Part shown: in pieces, positions 36,776 through 46,439 of the stretch | Layout of the letters: each line of letters opens with the position of its first letter | Position numbering within the stretch: position 1 is the stretch's first letter | Assembly (NCBI GenBank): GCA_049340005.1 | Contig: JBMPIY010000001.1 | Reading direction: 5' to 3' (one strand) | Origin: CAXBDP01 sp963974465 | GTDB taxonomy: Bacteria; Bacteroidota; Bacteroidia; Cytophagales; Cyclobacteriaceae | Length of the DNA stretch: 64,000 nt | Notes under the pieces: model-generated | What the model was told of the DNA's origin: nothing | Seen by the model: only the letters and a program-made list of their open reading frames with translations | Database searches by the model: none | Position numbers and translations under genes: made by a program

Positions 36776-37963
36776 ATGAAACAATTTATCCTAATCTCTT
36801 TTTTATCGGTGTTTGTATTGGCATGTGGAGAAACTACTGAGGAAATTGAAACTACAATAGAATCAAGTAATTATACTGGGATTGAGATTGTAGATTCTAT
36901 TATGTATGATTATTTGGGTGAAGCAGAATTGTGGGATGTATCTCCTGATGGTAACAAATTATTATTGAGAGATTGGCAAAGAAAGGAATTTTTGATTATC
37001 AACACTGAAGGCGAGTTGATTAACTCCTTTATTAAAGATGGAGATGTAATGGACAATCCAGGATTCTTATTAATGGCAGCTTCATTTCACGATAATGAAA
37101 CAATTTTGGCTGGAAGTGTAAAGGGAATCTTCTTTTTTAGTCTTCCTGGAGAACTGATACGAAAAGTTAATTTCACTGATATTCCTGAAGTAAATATATT
37201 TTATACGAGCGCTGGTTTCCATTTTCAGAATGTAGAGCTAAACGGGAATGAGTATCTATTGGGGCCGGCAATCACTCCAAATGAATTCACCAAAATGGAG
37301 CAGGATTATTATAAAACCAGAAAATCCATAAGCATGATAGACTTAGATTCGGGAAAGATTGAAGGCATCATCAATTTAGAGCCTGACAGTCGCTTTTTCG
37401 ATGGCAAAGTTTATGAAATGTCTCATGTCTATACGTATTTCAAAATGGTTGATGATAAGCTTTGGGTGGTTCATGCTGGCGATCCAAGGTTACTTGTGTA
37501 TGAAATGAAAGAGCCCTTCGCTAAGGTGATGGATATTCCTTTGAATCTGATTGGGCTAAATTATCCTGAGGGCGTGCCGCCACAAGCTGCCGAGCCAAGG
37601 TCAATTTCAATGGATAGTAGTATCGGAGGTGTAAAAGGAATTCAAATTGTAGGTGATAAAGTTGCCCTCTTGTATTATCAAGGAATGAAGCAAGAGGTTA
37701 AGGATGAGATCGAACCACTATGGTCCACCGATCAAGAAAAGGCAAGTGAATTATGGCAAATTGCGGCTGAGAAGGTAGAATATAGAGTTCAGGTTTTTGA
37801 TAAAGAAGGCAATTTTGAGGGAGATTTTGTATTGCCAAAGACTTTCAGACCTTATGTATTTATTGGTACAGAAGATGGTTCACTTTGGCTAAGTAAAGCG
37901 GCAAATGAGGAAGAGGAAGAAGATTTTGTAACTTTTTATAAAGCCAAATTGGTAAAGGATTAA
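36776..37963 (+). CDS. Propeller-like lipoprotein of Bacteroidota
   Basis: A 395-residue lipoprotein with a signal ending at Cys17 (FLSVFVLAC, then GETTEE). The mature part has repeated beta blades with D-G-N and D-S-G turns (VSPDGNKLLLRDWQRKEFLIINTEGELINSF, YRVQVFDKEGNFEGDFVLP), as in six-bladed propeller and DUF4221-type proteins. No enzymatic motif is visible. The C-terminus overlaps the converging downstream gene by four bases. Function unknown; probably on the outer membrane or in the periplasm. Confidence 0.65.
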   Translation: MKQFILISFLSVFVLACGETTEEIETTIESSNYTGIEIVDSIMYDYLGEAELWDVSPDGNKLLLRDWQRKEFLIINTEGELINSFIKDGDVMDNPGFLLMAASFHDNETILAGSVKGIFFFSLPGELIRKVNFTDIPEVNIFYTSAGFHFQNVELNGNEYLLGPAITPNEFTKMEQDYYKTRKSISMIDLDSGKIEGIINLEPDSRFFDGKVYEMSHVYTYFKMVDDKLWVVHAGDPRLLVYEMKEPFAKVMDIPLNLIGLNYPEGVPPQAAEPRSISMDSSIGGVKGIQIVGDKVALLYYQGMKQEVKDEIEPLWSTDQEKASELWQIAAEKVEYRVQVFDKEGNFEGDFVLPKTFRPYVFIGTEDGSLWLSKAANEEEEEDFVTFYKAKLVKD

Positions 37964-38817
37964 GCAGTTAGGAAGCTCGCATAATTCAACTCATTTTGTA
38001 ATGGCGGGAGAATAGCATAAAAGGAGGGAAGCTCCCTCCATTTACAAGCCATATTGGAAATTACGGTCTTCAATACCTGCTGACCAAAAGTGTGAGGTTT
38101 GTTTCCTAGGTCATTGAACAAAGGCCACTGATTTGCAGATGCAACAGGCCCTATTACCAATATAGGTTTGTGATTAAAACTGAATTCAAAAGGCCCGCCA
38201 CGATTGAGAAATTCCTCCCAAAAGAAAACTTCATCAAAAGGCTTATTTGGGACTTTTGTATTACCGTAAGATTGCCTTAACTCTTGTAGAAATTTTACCT
38301 GCGCAATGGAAACGTCAAATTCAAAAAACTGATTTCTTCTCTCAAAGCTATCTGCATTTTTCAGGAAGGTGAATATAAAGCCTGCATGCTTGGATTTGGC
38401 TAATTTGCAATGATCCCTCTGCGCCCAAAAATCATATTTGTGCTTATTTGGAATTAGAGCTGGCAATTCTAGATAATCCTTGGCGCTAAGCAATTGATTG
38501 GGATGATATAGATAATTATTAATCAGATCAAATTCAATATTTTCAAAAATGAAATCTCGCTTTTTGGGTTTGTGGTAGCCAGTTTCGCAAGCATCAAAGT
38601 CGATTGAGAATTTATTAGCTTCACAAAAATATTTGAACAAAGCTTCAGCGAATTTGCCTTTAATCAGTTTTTCTATTTTGATCTTGATCTGTTGTAGCTC
38701 CACTTGCTGATATGTGAATGGAAATGATAGGAGGGAAGTACTAATTACCTCCCGCATTATTCTTTCATATTGCAATGTGTCTAACTTATCCAATATTAAA
38801 ATCTCAGAACTATTCAT
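37960..38817 (-). CDS. Hypothetical protein, possible PD-(D/E)XK nuclease-like fold
   Basis: I do not recognise this 285-residue soluble protein. Its layout resembles restriction-endonuclease folds: a helix with Glu58 (GKFAEALFKYF), a strand pair with Asp88 and Asp97 (KKRDFIFENIEFDLINN), then a basic segment and hydrophobic strand (CKLAKSKHAGFIFTFL). The expected lysine of the D-E/D-x-K motif is not at the usual place, so any catalytic site is degenerate or shifted. The last 90 residues are rich in Trp and Pro. No partner methylase or defence gene is adjacent. Confidence 0.5.
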   Translation of the reverse strand: MNSSEILILDKLDTLQYERIMREVISTSLLSFPFTYQQVELQQIKIKIEKLIKGKFAEALFKYFCEANKFSIDFDACETGYHKPKKRDFIFENIEFDLINNYLYHPNQLLSAKDYLELPALIPNKHKYDFWAQRDHCKLAKSKHAGFIFTFLKNADSFERRNQFFEFDVSIAQVKFLQELRQSYGNTKVPNKPFDEVFFWEEFLNRGGPFEFSFNHKPILVIGPVASANQWPLFNDLGNKPHTFGQQVLKTVISNMACKWRELPSFYAILPPLQNELNYASFLTA

Positions 38818-38947
38818 CGGATCGCTTTTAATTTTTGTTTCTTATTTACCACATCTAAAAAATTATCCTTTCTAAATTGAAATGAATTTGCTTATTTGTT
38901 TGGCAGAAAAAAATATATACCCATTCGGACGAATTAAATTTAAAAAT

Positions 38948-40633
38948 ATGCAAAATTTTCCTTGGTTTAAATTTTACCCGGAAGGTGTTCCGCAGGAAAT
39001 TAATCCAGATCGCTACAATTCATTGGTTGATGTATTGGAAGAATCCTTCAAAGAGTTTGGCGATTTGCCGGCCTACTCTAGTATGGATAAGGTGATTAGC
39101 TACAATGAGTTAGATCAGCTTTCAATGGAATTTGCCAGTTATTTGCAGAGTATTGGAATGAAAAAGGGTGACCGAATTGCTCTTCAAATGCCAAATGTGA
39201 TGCAGTATCCTATTGCCATGTTTGGCGCATTAAGAGCTGGTATGGTGGTAGTAAATACCAATCCGCTCTACACAGGGAGGGAAATGGAACATCAATTCAA
39301 AGATTCTGGAGCAACTACCATTGTTATATTATCAAACTTCGCTTTCAACTTAGAGAAGATCCTAGCAAATACGGACATCAAAAACGTGATTGTGTCCAAC
39401 ATTGGCGATCAGCTTGGTGGTTTGAAAAAAATGATTGTGAATTTTGTGGTGAAGAAGGTAAAAAAGATGGTTCCTGCATATAGTTTACCCAATGCAGTTA
39501 GCTGGAGTAATGCCTTGAAAAAAGGCAGAAATCACACTTTCAAAAAGCCTGAAATGAAGCCGGAGGATTTGGCTTATTTACAATATACGGGCGGTACCAC
39601 AGGTGTGTCAAAAGGAGCAATGCTTACACACCGAAATATCATCGCCAATATGGAGCAGATTTCCGGCTGGATGAAACCGAAGCTAAAACCGCGGGAGGAA
39701 ATAGTAATTACCGCTTTGCCGCTATATCACATATTTGCACTTACTGTAAATTGCTTAGCAATGTTGAAAATTGGTGCCAAGAACATACTAATTGCTAATC
39801 CTCGTGATATGCCGGCATTTGTAAAGGATATTAGCAAGCATCCATTCACTGTAATCACAGGTGTGAATACACTATTCAATGGAATGCTCAATAATGAAGA
39901 CTTTAGAAGACTAGATTTTGGTAAACTCAAAATCGCTGTTGGTGGTGGAATGGCTGTGCAAAAATCAGTTGCGGAAGAATGGGAAAAAGTAACTGGCGTG
40001 CCGTTGGCTGAAGGTTATGGCCTAACAGAAACTTCACCTGTGCTTTCATGCAACGCAATTGACGGAACGGAGAGAATTGGTACAATTGGAATTCCATTAC
40101 CATCAACAGAAATGATTATAGTAGATGATGATGGTAAGGAAGTAGAACTAGGCAAACCTGGTGAAATATGTGCCAAAGGGCCACAGGTAATGCCTGGATA
40201 TTGGAATCGCCCAGACGAAACTGAGAAAGTGATGTTTAATAAGGACTGGTTCAAAACTGGCGATATTGGAATTGTAGACGAAGATGGTTTTTTTAGAATT
40301 GTTGACCGCAAGAAGGAGATGATCTTAGTTTCGGGATTCAATGTATATCCAAATGATGTGGAAAATACGGTTGCATCGCATCCTAAGGTGTTGGAAGTAG
40401 GAGCTATTGGCGTGCCTGATGTTAAGTCTACCGAAGTGGTGAAGATTTTCGTTGTGAAAAAAGATCAAAGCTTAACTGAGGAAGAGTTGCTAGCTTTTTG
40501 CAAGGAAAACATGACCAATTATAAAGTCCCTCGCTATATAGAATTCACCAAAGAGCTACCTAAATCGAACGTAGGTAAAATACTGCGAAGAATACTAAAA
40601 GAGGAAGATGCTAAGGTGAATAAGTACCTGTAG
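38948..40633 (+). CDS. fadD: Long-chain fatty-acid-CoA ligase
   Basis: AMP-forming acyl-CoA synthetase that activates fatty acids. I chose the ATG at 38948 (MQNFPWFKFYPEGVPQEI), because the in-frame ATG at 38882 adds residues not seen in the family. The 561-residue product has the AMP-binding P-loop YLQYTGGTTGVSKGAMLTHRN, the motif EGYGLTETSPV, the TGDIGIVDEDGFFRIVDRKKEMI hinge region and the catalytic lysine in KSNVGKILRR. The chain-length preference is inferred from overall similarity to FadD. It is monocistronic, with a strong terminator after it. Confidence 0.9.
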   Translation: MQNFPWFKFYPEGVPQEINPDRYNSLVDVLEESFKEFGDLPAYSSMDKVISYNELDQLSMEFASYLQSIGMKKGDRIALQMPNVMQYPIAMFGALRAGMVVVNTNPLYTGREMEHQFKDSGATTIVILSNFAFNLEKILANTDIKNVIVSNIGDQLGGLKKMIVNFVVKKVKKMVPAYSLPNAVSWSNALKKGRNHTFKKPEMKPEDLAYLQYTGGTTGVSKGAMLTHRNIIANMEQISGWMKPKLKPREEIVITALPLYHIFALTVNCLAMLKIGAKNILIANPRDMPAFVKDISKHPFTVITGVNTLFNGMLNNEDFRRLDFGKLKIAVGGGMAVQKSVAEEWEKVTGVPLAEGYGLTETSPVLSCNAIDGTERIGTIGIPLPSTEMIIVDDDGKEVELGKPGEICAKGPQVMPGYWNRPDETEKVMFNKDWFKTGDIGIVDEDGFFRIVDRKKEMILVSGFNVYPNDVENTVASHPKVLEVGAIGVPDVKSTEVVKIFVVKKDQSLTEEELLAFCKENMTNYKVPRYIEFTKELPKSNVGKILRRILKEEDAKVNKYL

Positions 40634-40650
40634 CATTAAATTTATAAATC

Positions 40651-40701
40651 AAACCATCTAATATTAGCTTTGAAATAAGCTGAAATTAGATGGTTTTTTA
40701 T
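40651..40701 (+). terminator. Terminator after the acyl-CoA synthetase gene
   Basis: AAACCATCTAAT pairs with ATTAGATGGTTT over twelve bases, with a second short stem (AGCTT/AAGCT) inside, followed by TTTTTT. Confidence 0.9.
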
Positions 40702-42158
40702 TAGCTCCTTTTCCAGAAGAATGGCGTGAAGATTATAAGAACAGTAATAAGTTCCAATCGACCAATAAGCATACAAAAGCTAAGAACCCATTTGGAGAAG
40801 GGTAATAAGTTGGAGAAATTACCTGCTGGACCTAATTCATCTACACCCGGACCAACGTTACCTAGTGATGTAGCAATTGCTGAAATAGCAGTTCCAATTT
40901 CTATATCATCAAATGAAAGTAAAATTGTCCCTAAGCCTAAAGCTGAAAAGTATATGATGATAAATGCCAAAATATTCTGAATCACTTCTCGAGGTACAGA
41001 TTTTCCATTAAGTCTTACTGGGATAATTGCAGAAGGGTGAAGCTGTCTTTTGAATTCTAATATTGTGTTCTTACCAAGAAGTAAATGTCTTACAATTTTG
41101 ATTCCTCCTGCAGTAGAGCCCGCTGAACCACCTACAAAAAGCAAAAAGAAGAAAATCATTGTAAGGAAATGGGACCACAATGTATAATCTGCTGTAGCAA
41201 ATCCTGTGGTTGTGATGATAGAAACTACCTGAAAAAGAGCAACTCTAAACCCTTGTTCAAAACCGAAGCCTTCTTGTATGATCAAAAAAGCAGTAACGAT
41301 TAAAGCGGCAATAATTGTGAAAAATAGATAGACTCTAAATTCCTCGTTAGCCCAGAATCGAGAGAAATTACCTTTCAAGCCAAAGTAGATCATAGTAAAA
41401 TTGACGCCAGCTAGAAACATAAAAAATGCTACTACATATTCAATATAGGCGGAATTATAGTGCCCAATACTTGCGTTCTTTGGCGAAAACCCACCAGAAG
41501 AAACAGTACTCAATGCATTACAGGTAGCATCATAAAAAGGCATTCCACCAAGCACAAGAAGTAAAATTAACGAAACCGTAAGTCCAAAGTAGATATACCA
41601 CAACCTTCTGGCAGTTTCACGAATTCTAGGTTGTAATTTTTCTGGTGTAAGGCCGGGTGCTTCAGCAACAAAAAGTTGCATACCACCAATTCCCAAAAAC
41701 GGAAGTATAGCCACCACTAAAACTATAATACCCATTCCACCAATCCATTGGGTTAGATTTCGCCAAAATAAGATTCCTTTTGGCAATGATTCAATATCCG
41801 TGAGTATGGTTGCACCTGTGGTAGTGTAGCCAGACATCGTCTCAAAGAAGATATTGGAAAAATCGCTTATCGTTCCTGAAAATACATAAGGCAGTGAACC
41901 AAAAAGTGTGAGCGTAATCCATCCTAGCGTCACGATTATAAAGCCATCCTTCCTTTTCAGATCCTTTGAACTTTGCTTTCGCGTTAAAAGAATAAGTAGT
42001 CCACCAACAAATAAATTTATGAGACTAGAATAAATAAATGAGCTATAATCACCTTCGTCGAAATGAAATGAAAATGGTAACGGCAATAATAGGAAGGCAC
42101 CATTTATGGTCAATAGGATACCAAGCGTTTTGCCAATTACAGGTAAGTTTACTCTCAT
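40701..42158 (-). CDS. trkH: Trk-type potassium uptake protein TrkH
   Basis: Membrane pore subunit of the Trk K+ uptake system. I chose the ATG at 42158 (MRVNLPVIGKTLGILLTINGAFLLLP), one base after the trkA stop codon, giving 485 residues; an ATG at 42245 lies inside trkA. Four pore-loop repeats are recognisable (FFETMSGYTTTGATIL, DATCNALSTVSSGGFSPKN, TTTGFATADY, TSLGNVGPG), with many membrane helices. It is translated directly after trkA. Confidence 0.92.
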   Translation of the reverse strand: MRVNLPVIGKTLGILLTINGAFLLLPLPFSFHFDEGDYSSFIYSSLINLFVGGLLILLTRKQSSKDLKRKDGFIIVTLGWITLTLFGSLPYVFSGTISDFSNIFFETMSGYTTTGATILTDIESLPKGILFWRNLTQWIGGMGIIVLVVAILPFLGIGGMQLFVAEAPGLTPEKLQPRIRETARRLWYIYFGLTVSLILLLVLGGMPFYDATCNALSTVSSGGFSPKNASIGHYNSAYIEYVVAFFMFLAGVNFTMIYFGLKGNFSRFWANEEFRVYLFFTIIAALIVTAFLIIQEGFGFEQGFRVALFQVVSIITTTGFATADYTLWSHFLTMIFFFLLFVGGSAGSTAGGIKIVRHLLLGKNTILEFKRQLHPSAIIPVRLNGKSVPREVIQNILAFIIIYFSALGLGTILLSFDDIEIGTAISAIATSLGNVGPGVDELGPAGNFSNLLPFSKWVLSFCMLIGRLELITVLIIFTPFFWKRS

Positions 42159-42159
42159 A

Positions 42160-43500
42160 CTATTTGAAAAAGGACTCAACCTTGTAAATGCATTCTGGCC
42201 TCGTAAGTACAACAACTCTGTCGCCGGCCATAAATTCAAAATCACCTAAGGTGGTATAGCCTCGTCCCTCCCGCATTACTCCACCAACTTTGGCTGATGG
42301 TGGAAAATCCAAATCACGTAATTTTCTTTTGGTAATCAATGAATTAGGTTTCACTTCAAACTCCAATACCTCGGCATCAACACCATGTATACTTGTAAGG
42401 GAGACAATTTCTCCTCGTCTCACATACCTAAAAATAAAACTTGCCGCAATAAGCTTTTTATTAATCAAGGTGTCAACGCCTATACTTTGAGAAATATGTA
42501 TGTATTCAATATTTTCTACTAGTGCAATCGTTTTTTTAACTCCTTTTTTCTTTGCTAGCAAGCAAGCAATTATGTTTGTTTCGGAGTTGCCTGTTACGCC
42601 AATGAAGGCATCCATATTCTCCAAACCTTCCTCCATAATAAGATCCACATTACGAGCATCACCATTGATAATCATCACATCAGGAAGCATGTCAGCTAGC
42701 TCTTCGCATTTAACTGGATCTATTTCAATTAGCTTTACATTATAGGTATGGCTTAACGATTTGGCGGCATTAATTCCCACTTTACTACCACCCATTATCA
42801 TGATATCACGGATTGCTATTCGCTCTTTTCCCGCTAAATTTAAAATGGTATTTACGCCATTTGCTTGGGTCACAAAGTATGCATGATCTCCGGCCATAAA
42901 TCTAGTTTTACCACCAGGGATTATGGTTTCATTGTTTCGAAGTAAGCCCACCGTGACGAAATTCTGATCAGGATTCAAATCAGGCAAATCCATCATTGGT
43001 CTATTATGTAGAATACTGTGATTCTCGATGGTGACACCGATCATATTCAAAACGCCTTTATCGAATTCAAATGCATCCGTAACGGCAGTTTCTTTCAATA
43101 GACGTTTTATCTCCTTTGCGGCAAGTGATTCAGGCGAAATAATTTCGTCTATCCCAAGTTTCCTAAGGTCGAATCTATCACGTTTCCAGAGGTATTCAGT
43201 ATTGCTAATTCGGGCTACAACTTTCGAGGCACCCATATTTTTTGCCAGAATGGAAGTGAAGATGTTGATTTCTTCAGATGAAGTAACAGCAATAAGTAAG
43301 TCAGCTTTTGCCACACCTGCATCGTCCAATACTGAAAAGGAAGTGGAACTACCCTTGATTGTTGCAACATCCAAATAATTGGATGCATGTCTTAGCTTTT
43401 CGGCACTTGTATCAATTATCGTAATGGCGTGGTCTTCAAAACTTAGCATTTTGGCCAAGTGAAAACCTACATTACCTACTCCAGCAATTACTATCCTCAT
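42160..43500 (-). CDS. trkA: Trk system potassium regulatory protein TrkA
   Basis: Cytoplasmic gating ring subunit for TrkH. The 446 residues contain two RCK halves. The first has GAGNVGFHLAKMLS (NAD-binding, residues 6-19) and the second has GGSKVGINAAKSLS; each is followed by a TrkA-C domain (for example GVLNMIGVTIENHSILHNRPM and EVLEFEVKPNSLITKRKLRDLD). It is immediately upstream of trkH in the same operon. ATP/ADP or NADH binding probably controls gating. Confidence 0.94.
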   Translation of the reverse strand: MRIVIAGVGNVGFHLAKMLSFEDHAITIIDTSAEKLRHASNYLDVATIKGSSTSFSVLDDAGVAKADLLIAVTSSEEINIFTSILAKNMGASKVVARISNTEYLWKRDRFDLRKLGIDEIISPESLAAKEIKRLLKETAVTDAFEFDKGVLNMIGVTIENHSILHNRPMMDLPDLNPDQNFVTVGLLRNNETIIPGGKTRFMAGDHAYFVTQANGVNTILNLAGKERIAIRDIMIMGGSKVGINAAKSLSHTYNVKLIEIDPVKCEELADMLPDVMIINGDARNVDLIMEEGLENMDAFIGVTGNSETNIIACLLAKKKGVKKTIALVENIEYIHISQSIGVDTLINKKLIAASFIFRYVRRGEIVSLTSIHGVDAEVLEFEVKPNSLITKRKLRDLDFPPSAKVGGVMREGRGYTTLGDFEFMAGDRVVVLTRPECIYKVESFFK

Positions 43501-43577
43501 AAATCTTGATGCCTAGTTTGCGGCGCAATTTAGTGAAATATCCAATCCTACTTTGACCATTAATAGATAAATCTCGG

Positions 43578-44474
43578 CTAACTGATTTTGCTTGTTTGAC
43601 TTATCTGCTCAAATCCACTTTTTAAATGCAAATCTCTTTGTGGGAATGGAATTTCAATTCCATGTTCTTTGAACTTGGCAAAAATAGCGTAATACAATTC
43701 ACTCTTTAAAATTATAGGCTTGTTGATATAATCTCTCGTCCAAACAGCCAAACTGAAATTCAAAGAGGAATCGCCAAATTCATCGAATAAAACATCTGCC
43801 GGAGGGTCTTTTAGGATGCCCTTATTTTCATTGGCTACTTCCAAAAGCAGCCTTTTGATCTTTTCAGGATCTTCGCTATACGAAACTCCCACAGAAAATC
43901 TAAACCTTACTATTGAGTTATGATAGCTCCAATTGATTACTTGATTATCCGTAAATTGTGAATTAGGTACGATCACCGAAATATTATCATTGGTATTAAT
44001 GATGGTTGCTCTTGCGGAAATAGCCTCAACATTACCCACTAAATCTCCAACTTCTATTCTATCACCTACCTTTATAGGTCTTTCGAAAAGGATAATTAAA
44101 CCACTAATAAAGTTATTCGCGATATTCTGTAGACCAAAACCAATACCTACACCAATTGCACCAGCCAACACATTAAGTGAAGATAAATTAATGCCAGCGG
44201 ATTGGAACACGATCATCAAACCAATAACAACCATTACGTATCGTGTAAGGGTGGCTACAGTTGAGTTAAAATTGGTCTCTTGCGAATACCTAGGTAAAAT
44301 CCGTTTTTCTAATAATTTACGAATCTTGCCTGAAATGAAGAACACCAAAAAGATAGAAAACACGACACCCAGTAAGGATAACACCGTATATTCCGTACCC
44401 GAAAAGGTAAATATCGGATCGGTAAAAAAGGTGAGAACATCACTAACTAAGTCATCGAAACTTGTTAATTCCAT
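43578..44474 (-). CDS. Small-conductance mechanosensitive channel, MscS family
   Basis: Osmotic safety valve in the inner membrane. The 298 residues contain three membrane helices (about 25-48, 67-87, 92-125), the third being the pore helix (LNVLAGAIGVGIGFGLQNIANNFISGLIILFERPIKVGDRIEV). The beta domain follows (GNVEAISARATIINTNDNISVIVPNSQFTDNQVINWS) and a C-terminal alpha/beta domain ends it. It is close to queA and trkA but no shared promoter was seen. Confidence 0.92.
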   Translation of the reverse strand: MELTSFDDLVSDVLTFFTDPIFTFSGTEYTVLSLLGVVFSIFLVFFISGKIRKLLEKRILPRYSQETNFNSTVATLTRYVMVVIGLMIVFQSAGINLSSLNVLAGAIGVGIGFGLQNIANNFISGLIILFERPIKVGDRIEVGDLVGNVEAISARATIINTNDNISVIVPNSQFTDNQVINWSYHNSIVRFRFSVGVSYSEDPEKIKRLLLEVANENKGILKDPPADVLFDEFGDSSLNFSLAVWTRDYINKPIILKSELYYAIFAKFKEHGIEIPFPQRDLHLKSGFEQISQTSKIS

Positions 44475-44529
44475 TAGATCAAATTTTGAGCTGAAATTAA
44501 ATATACACTATGTATTTAGAAATCTATAA

Positions 44530-45741
44530 TTAAAGCTTATTCGGAAAAATAATAGATGAATCGCCATAGCTTAAAAATCTATAGTCATTCCTTAAAGCCT
44601 CATCGTACAATTCTCTCCAACCATTTCCCATAAATGCAGCAATCAGCATTACAAGCGTTGACATTGGCCTATGAAAATTAGTAATCAGTGCATCACACAT
44701 TTTGAAAGTATAGCCCGGATAAATAAAAATCCCCGTTTCGCCATGAATGTTTTCAATTTTATTAGAATTCATAAAATTTAAAACAGCATGCATACTTTCT
44801 GTTTTACTTGGTAAGTAATCCGCAGCCTTATATGGCAAATCCTGATCAATAAAAAAGCGGGAGGTTTTAGGGTCATTAATTAATTGAACTCCAAACCAAT
44901 ACAAACTTTCTAAGCATCGAAGTGAAGTTGTTCCCACTGGAACAATTGAACCTTTATGATTTAATATTTCTTCGACTTTAGTCTTATTAAAAAAAAGCTG
45001 TTCCACATGCATCGGATGCTTTTTAATATCCTCTTCGAATACTGGCAAGAATGTGCCGGCACCAACATGGAGCGTAAGAAAAGTTCTTTTAATTCCAGCA
45101 TTGTCCAAGGTAGCCCAAGTATTTTCAGTAAAATGTAAACCAGCCGTTGGAGCAGCTACAGCACCTTGATGTTGCGCATAAATGGTCTGATAATCTTCCT
45201 TATCCTTACTTACAACCTCCCGCATTAAATAGGGTGGGAGTGGCACTTGACCCAAAGCTTCTATCCACGATGCTGCACTTATATGTGCTGGCTCCCATTT
45301 AAAGCGAACGGTTTTATCTTCTCGATTTTCTAATTGAAGTCTTAGATTAATTTTTTCACCATTTACTTTAAATTGCTTCCAGAGCACTTCCCCATCGCGC
45401 CATCTTTTCAAGTTTCCAACAACACATTTCCACACACATTCACCAGTCACTTGCATAGCGTCCTGCACAATATTAGTGGGTTGGTTTGGCTCTACCATAA
45501 ATACTTCCACACGTCCTCCCGTAGCTCTATGGAAAATCAACCTTGCAGGAATTACTTTCGTATCGTTGAATACCAAAAGTGAATCTTTCGGCAAAAGTGA
45601 AGTCAGATCAGTGAATTTATGATGTGAAATTGCACCTTGCTTGTAGCAAATAAGCTTTGAGGAATCGCGAGGTTCAGCGGGAAATTTGGCAACAACCTCC
45701 TCAGGGAGCAAATAGTCAAAGTCTGCTAAGTTATTTTTCAA
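44530..45741 (-). CDS. queA: tRNA preQ1(34) S-adenosylmethionine ribosyltransferase-isomerase
   Basis: Enzyme that transfers and isomerises the ribosyl part of SAM onto preQ1 in tRNA to make epoxyqueuosine. The 403 residues contain the family motifs DFDYLLPEEVVAKFPAEPRDSSKLI, VFNDTKVIPARLI, QGAVAAPTAGLHFT, TLHVGAGTFLPV, GTTSLRCLES and TNFHRPMSTLVMLIAAF. It is about 35-60 residues longer than E. coli QueA, mostly from an insert near residues 115-165. No other queuosine genes are nearby. Confidence 0.92.
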   Translation of the reverse strand: MKNNLADFDYLLPEEVVAKFPAEPRDSSKLICYKQGAISHHKFTDLTSLLPKDSLLVFNDTKVIPARLIFHRATGGRVEVFMVEPNQPTNIVQDAMQVTGECVWKCVVGNLKRWRDGEVLWKQFKVNGEKINLRLQLENREDKTVRFKWEPAHISAASWIEALGQVPLPPYLMREVVSKDKEDYQTIYAQHQGAVAAPTAGLHFTENTWATLDNAGIKRTFLTLHVGAGTFLPVFEEDIKKHPMHVEQLFFNKTKVEEILNHKGSIVPVGTTSLRCLESLYWFGVQLINDPKTSRFFIDQDLPYKAADYLPSKTESMHAVLNFMNSNKIENIHGETGIFIYPGYTFKMCDALITNFHRPMSTLVMLIAAFMGNGWRELYDEALRNDYRFLSYGDSSIIFPNKL

Positions 45742-45874
45742 TATTTCTATTCAATTCAAATTGCAACAGCAAAACTAATAGTTATTCAGTTTAAAAGCCC
45801 GATTATATAATTGCATTATCATTTGTGGCCTTTCAAGGGCATATTCGCAATTGATGTAGAATTTAAGTTTTGAC

Positions 45875-46438
45875 ATGAAGATTACCTCACAATTAATACG
45901 ATTTTTCAGAAAGTACCATAAATGGATAGGCTTATCCCTTGCAATATTTTTACTTATAAGTGCGCTTACCGGCTTTTTGTTAGGTTGGAAAAAGAATGTT
46001 GATCTATTACAACCTGAAGAATTGGTACATGGACAAATGAATTTTGATGAATTCTTACCATTACCTGAGCTCAAAAAATCAGCTGATCAATATTGGCTAG
46101 AACAGTTCCCAAATGAGCCAAATGAAGTGACTCGTATAGATGTGCGGGTGGACAAAGGCATAATAAAATTGCTATTTGAAGACGGTTATTGGGAAGCACA
46201 AATAAATCCAATGACAGCCGAAGTATTGTCGTTAGAAAGACGGCATGCAGATTGGATTGAAAAGATTCATGATGGCTCGATTATCTCAGATAATTTTAAG
46301 TTAATCTCAATGTCACTGCTAGGTTTGGGCTTAACAATTCTTGTAGTTACAGGTTTCTATCTTTGGTTTGGCCCCAAGAAAATCAAACAAAATAAGATTG
46401 AAAAACCACGAAAAAGAGCCGTAAAAAAGCCTCAATAG
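45875..46438 (+). CDS. PepSY-associated two-helix membrane protein
   Basis: A 187-residue inner-membrane protein of the PepSY-associated TM family. The first helix is near residues 17-38 (YHKWIGLSLAIFLLISALTGFLLGW), the second near 145-168 (MSLLGLGLTILVVTGFYLWF), and the loop between them contains a PepSY-like domain (VTRIDVRVDKGIIKLLFEDGYWEAQINPMTAEVLSLERR). The tail is very basic. Relatives are often linked to iron uptake or reductase systems; here it lies one base before menC. Confidence 0.75.
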   Translation: MKITSQLIRFFRKYHKWIGLSLAIFLLISALTGFLLGWKKNVDLLQPEELVHGQMNFDEFLPLPELKKSADQYWLEQFPNEPNEVTRIDVRVDKGIIKLLFEDGYWEAQINPMTAEVLSLERRHADWIEKIHDGSIISDNFKLISMSLLGLGLTILVVTGFYLWFGPKKIKQNKIEKPRKRAVKKPQ

Positions 46439-46439
46439 C

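Noticed and set aside
38004..38011. Near matches to the octamer (GCGGGAGA here, CCTCCCGT at 45515, CCGGGAGG at 422)
   Set aside because: They differ at one position and were not counted among the 37 exact copies; they could be decayed or chance sites.
43990..44529. Plus-strand open frame opposite the MscS gene
   Set aside because: Antisense to a well-conserved channel; no independent support.
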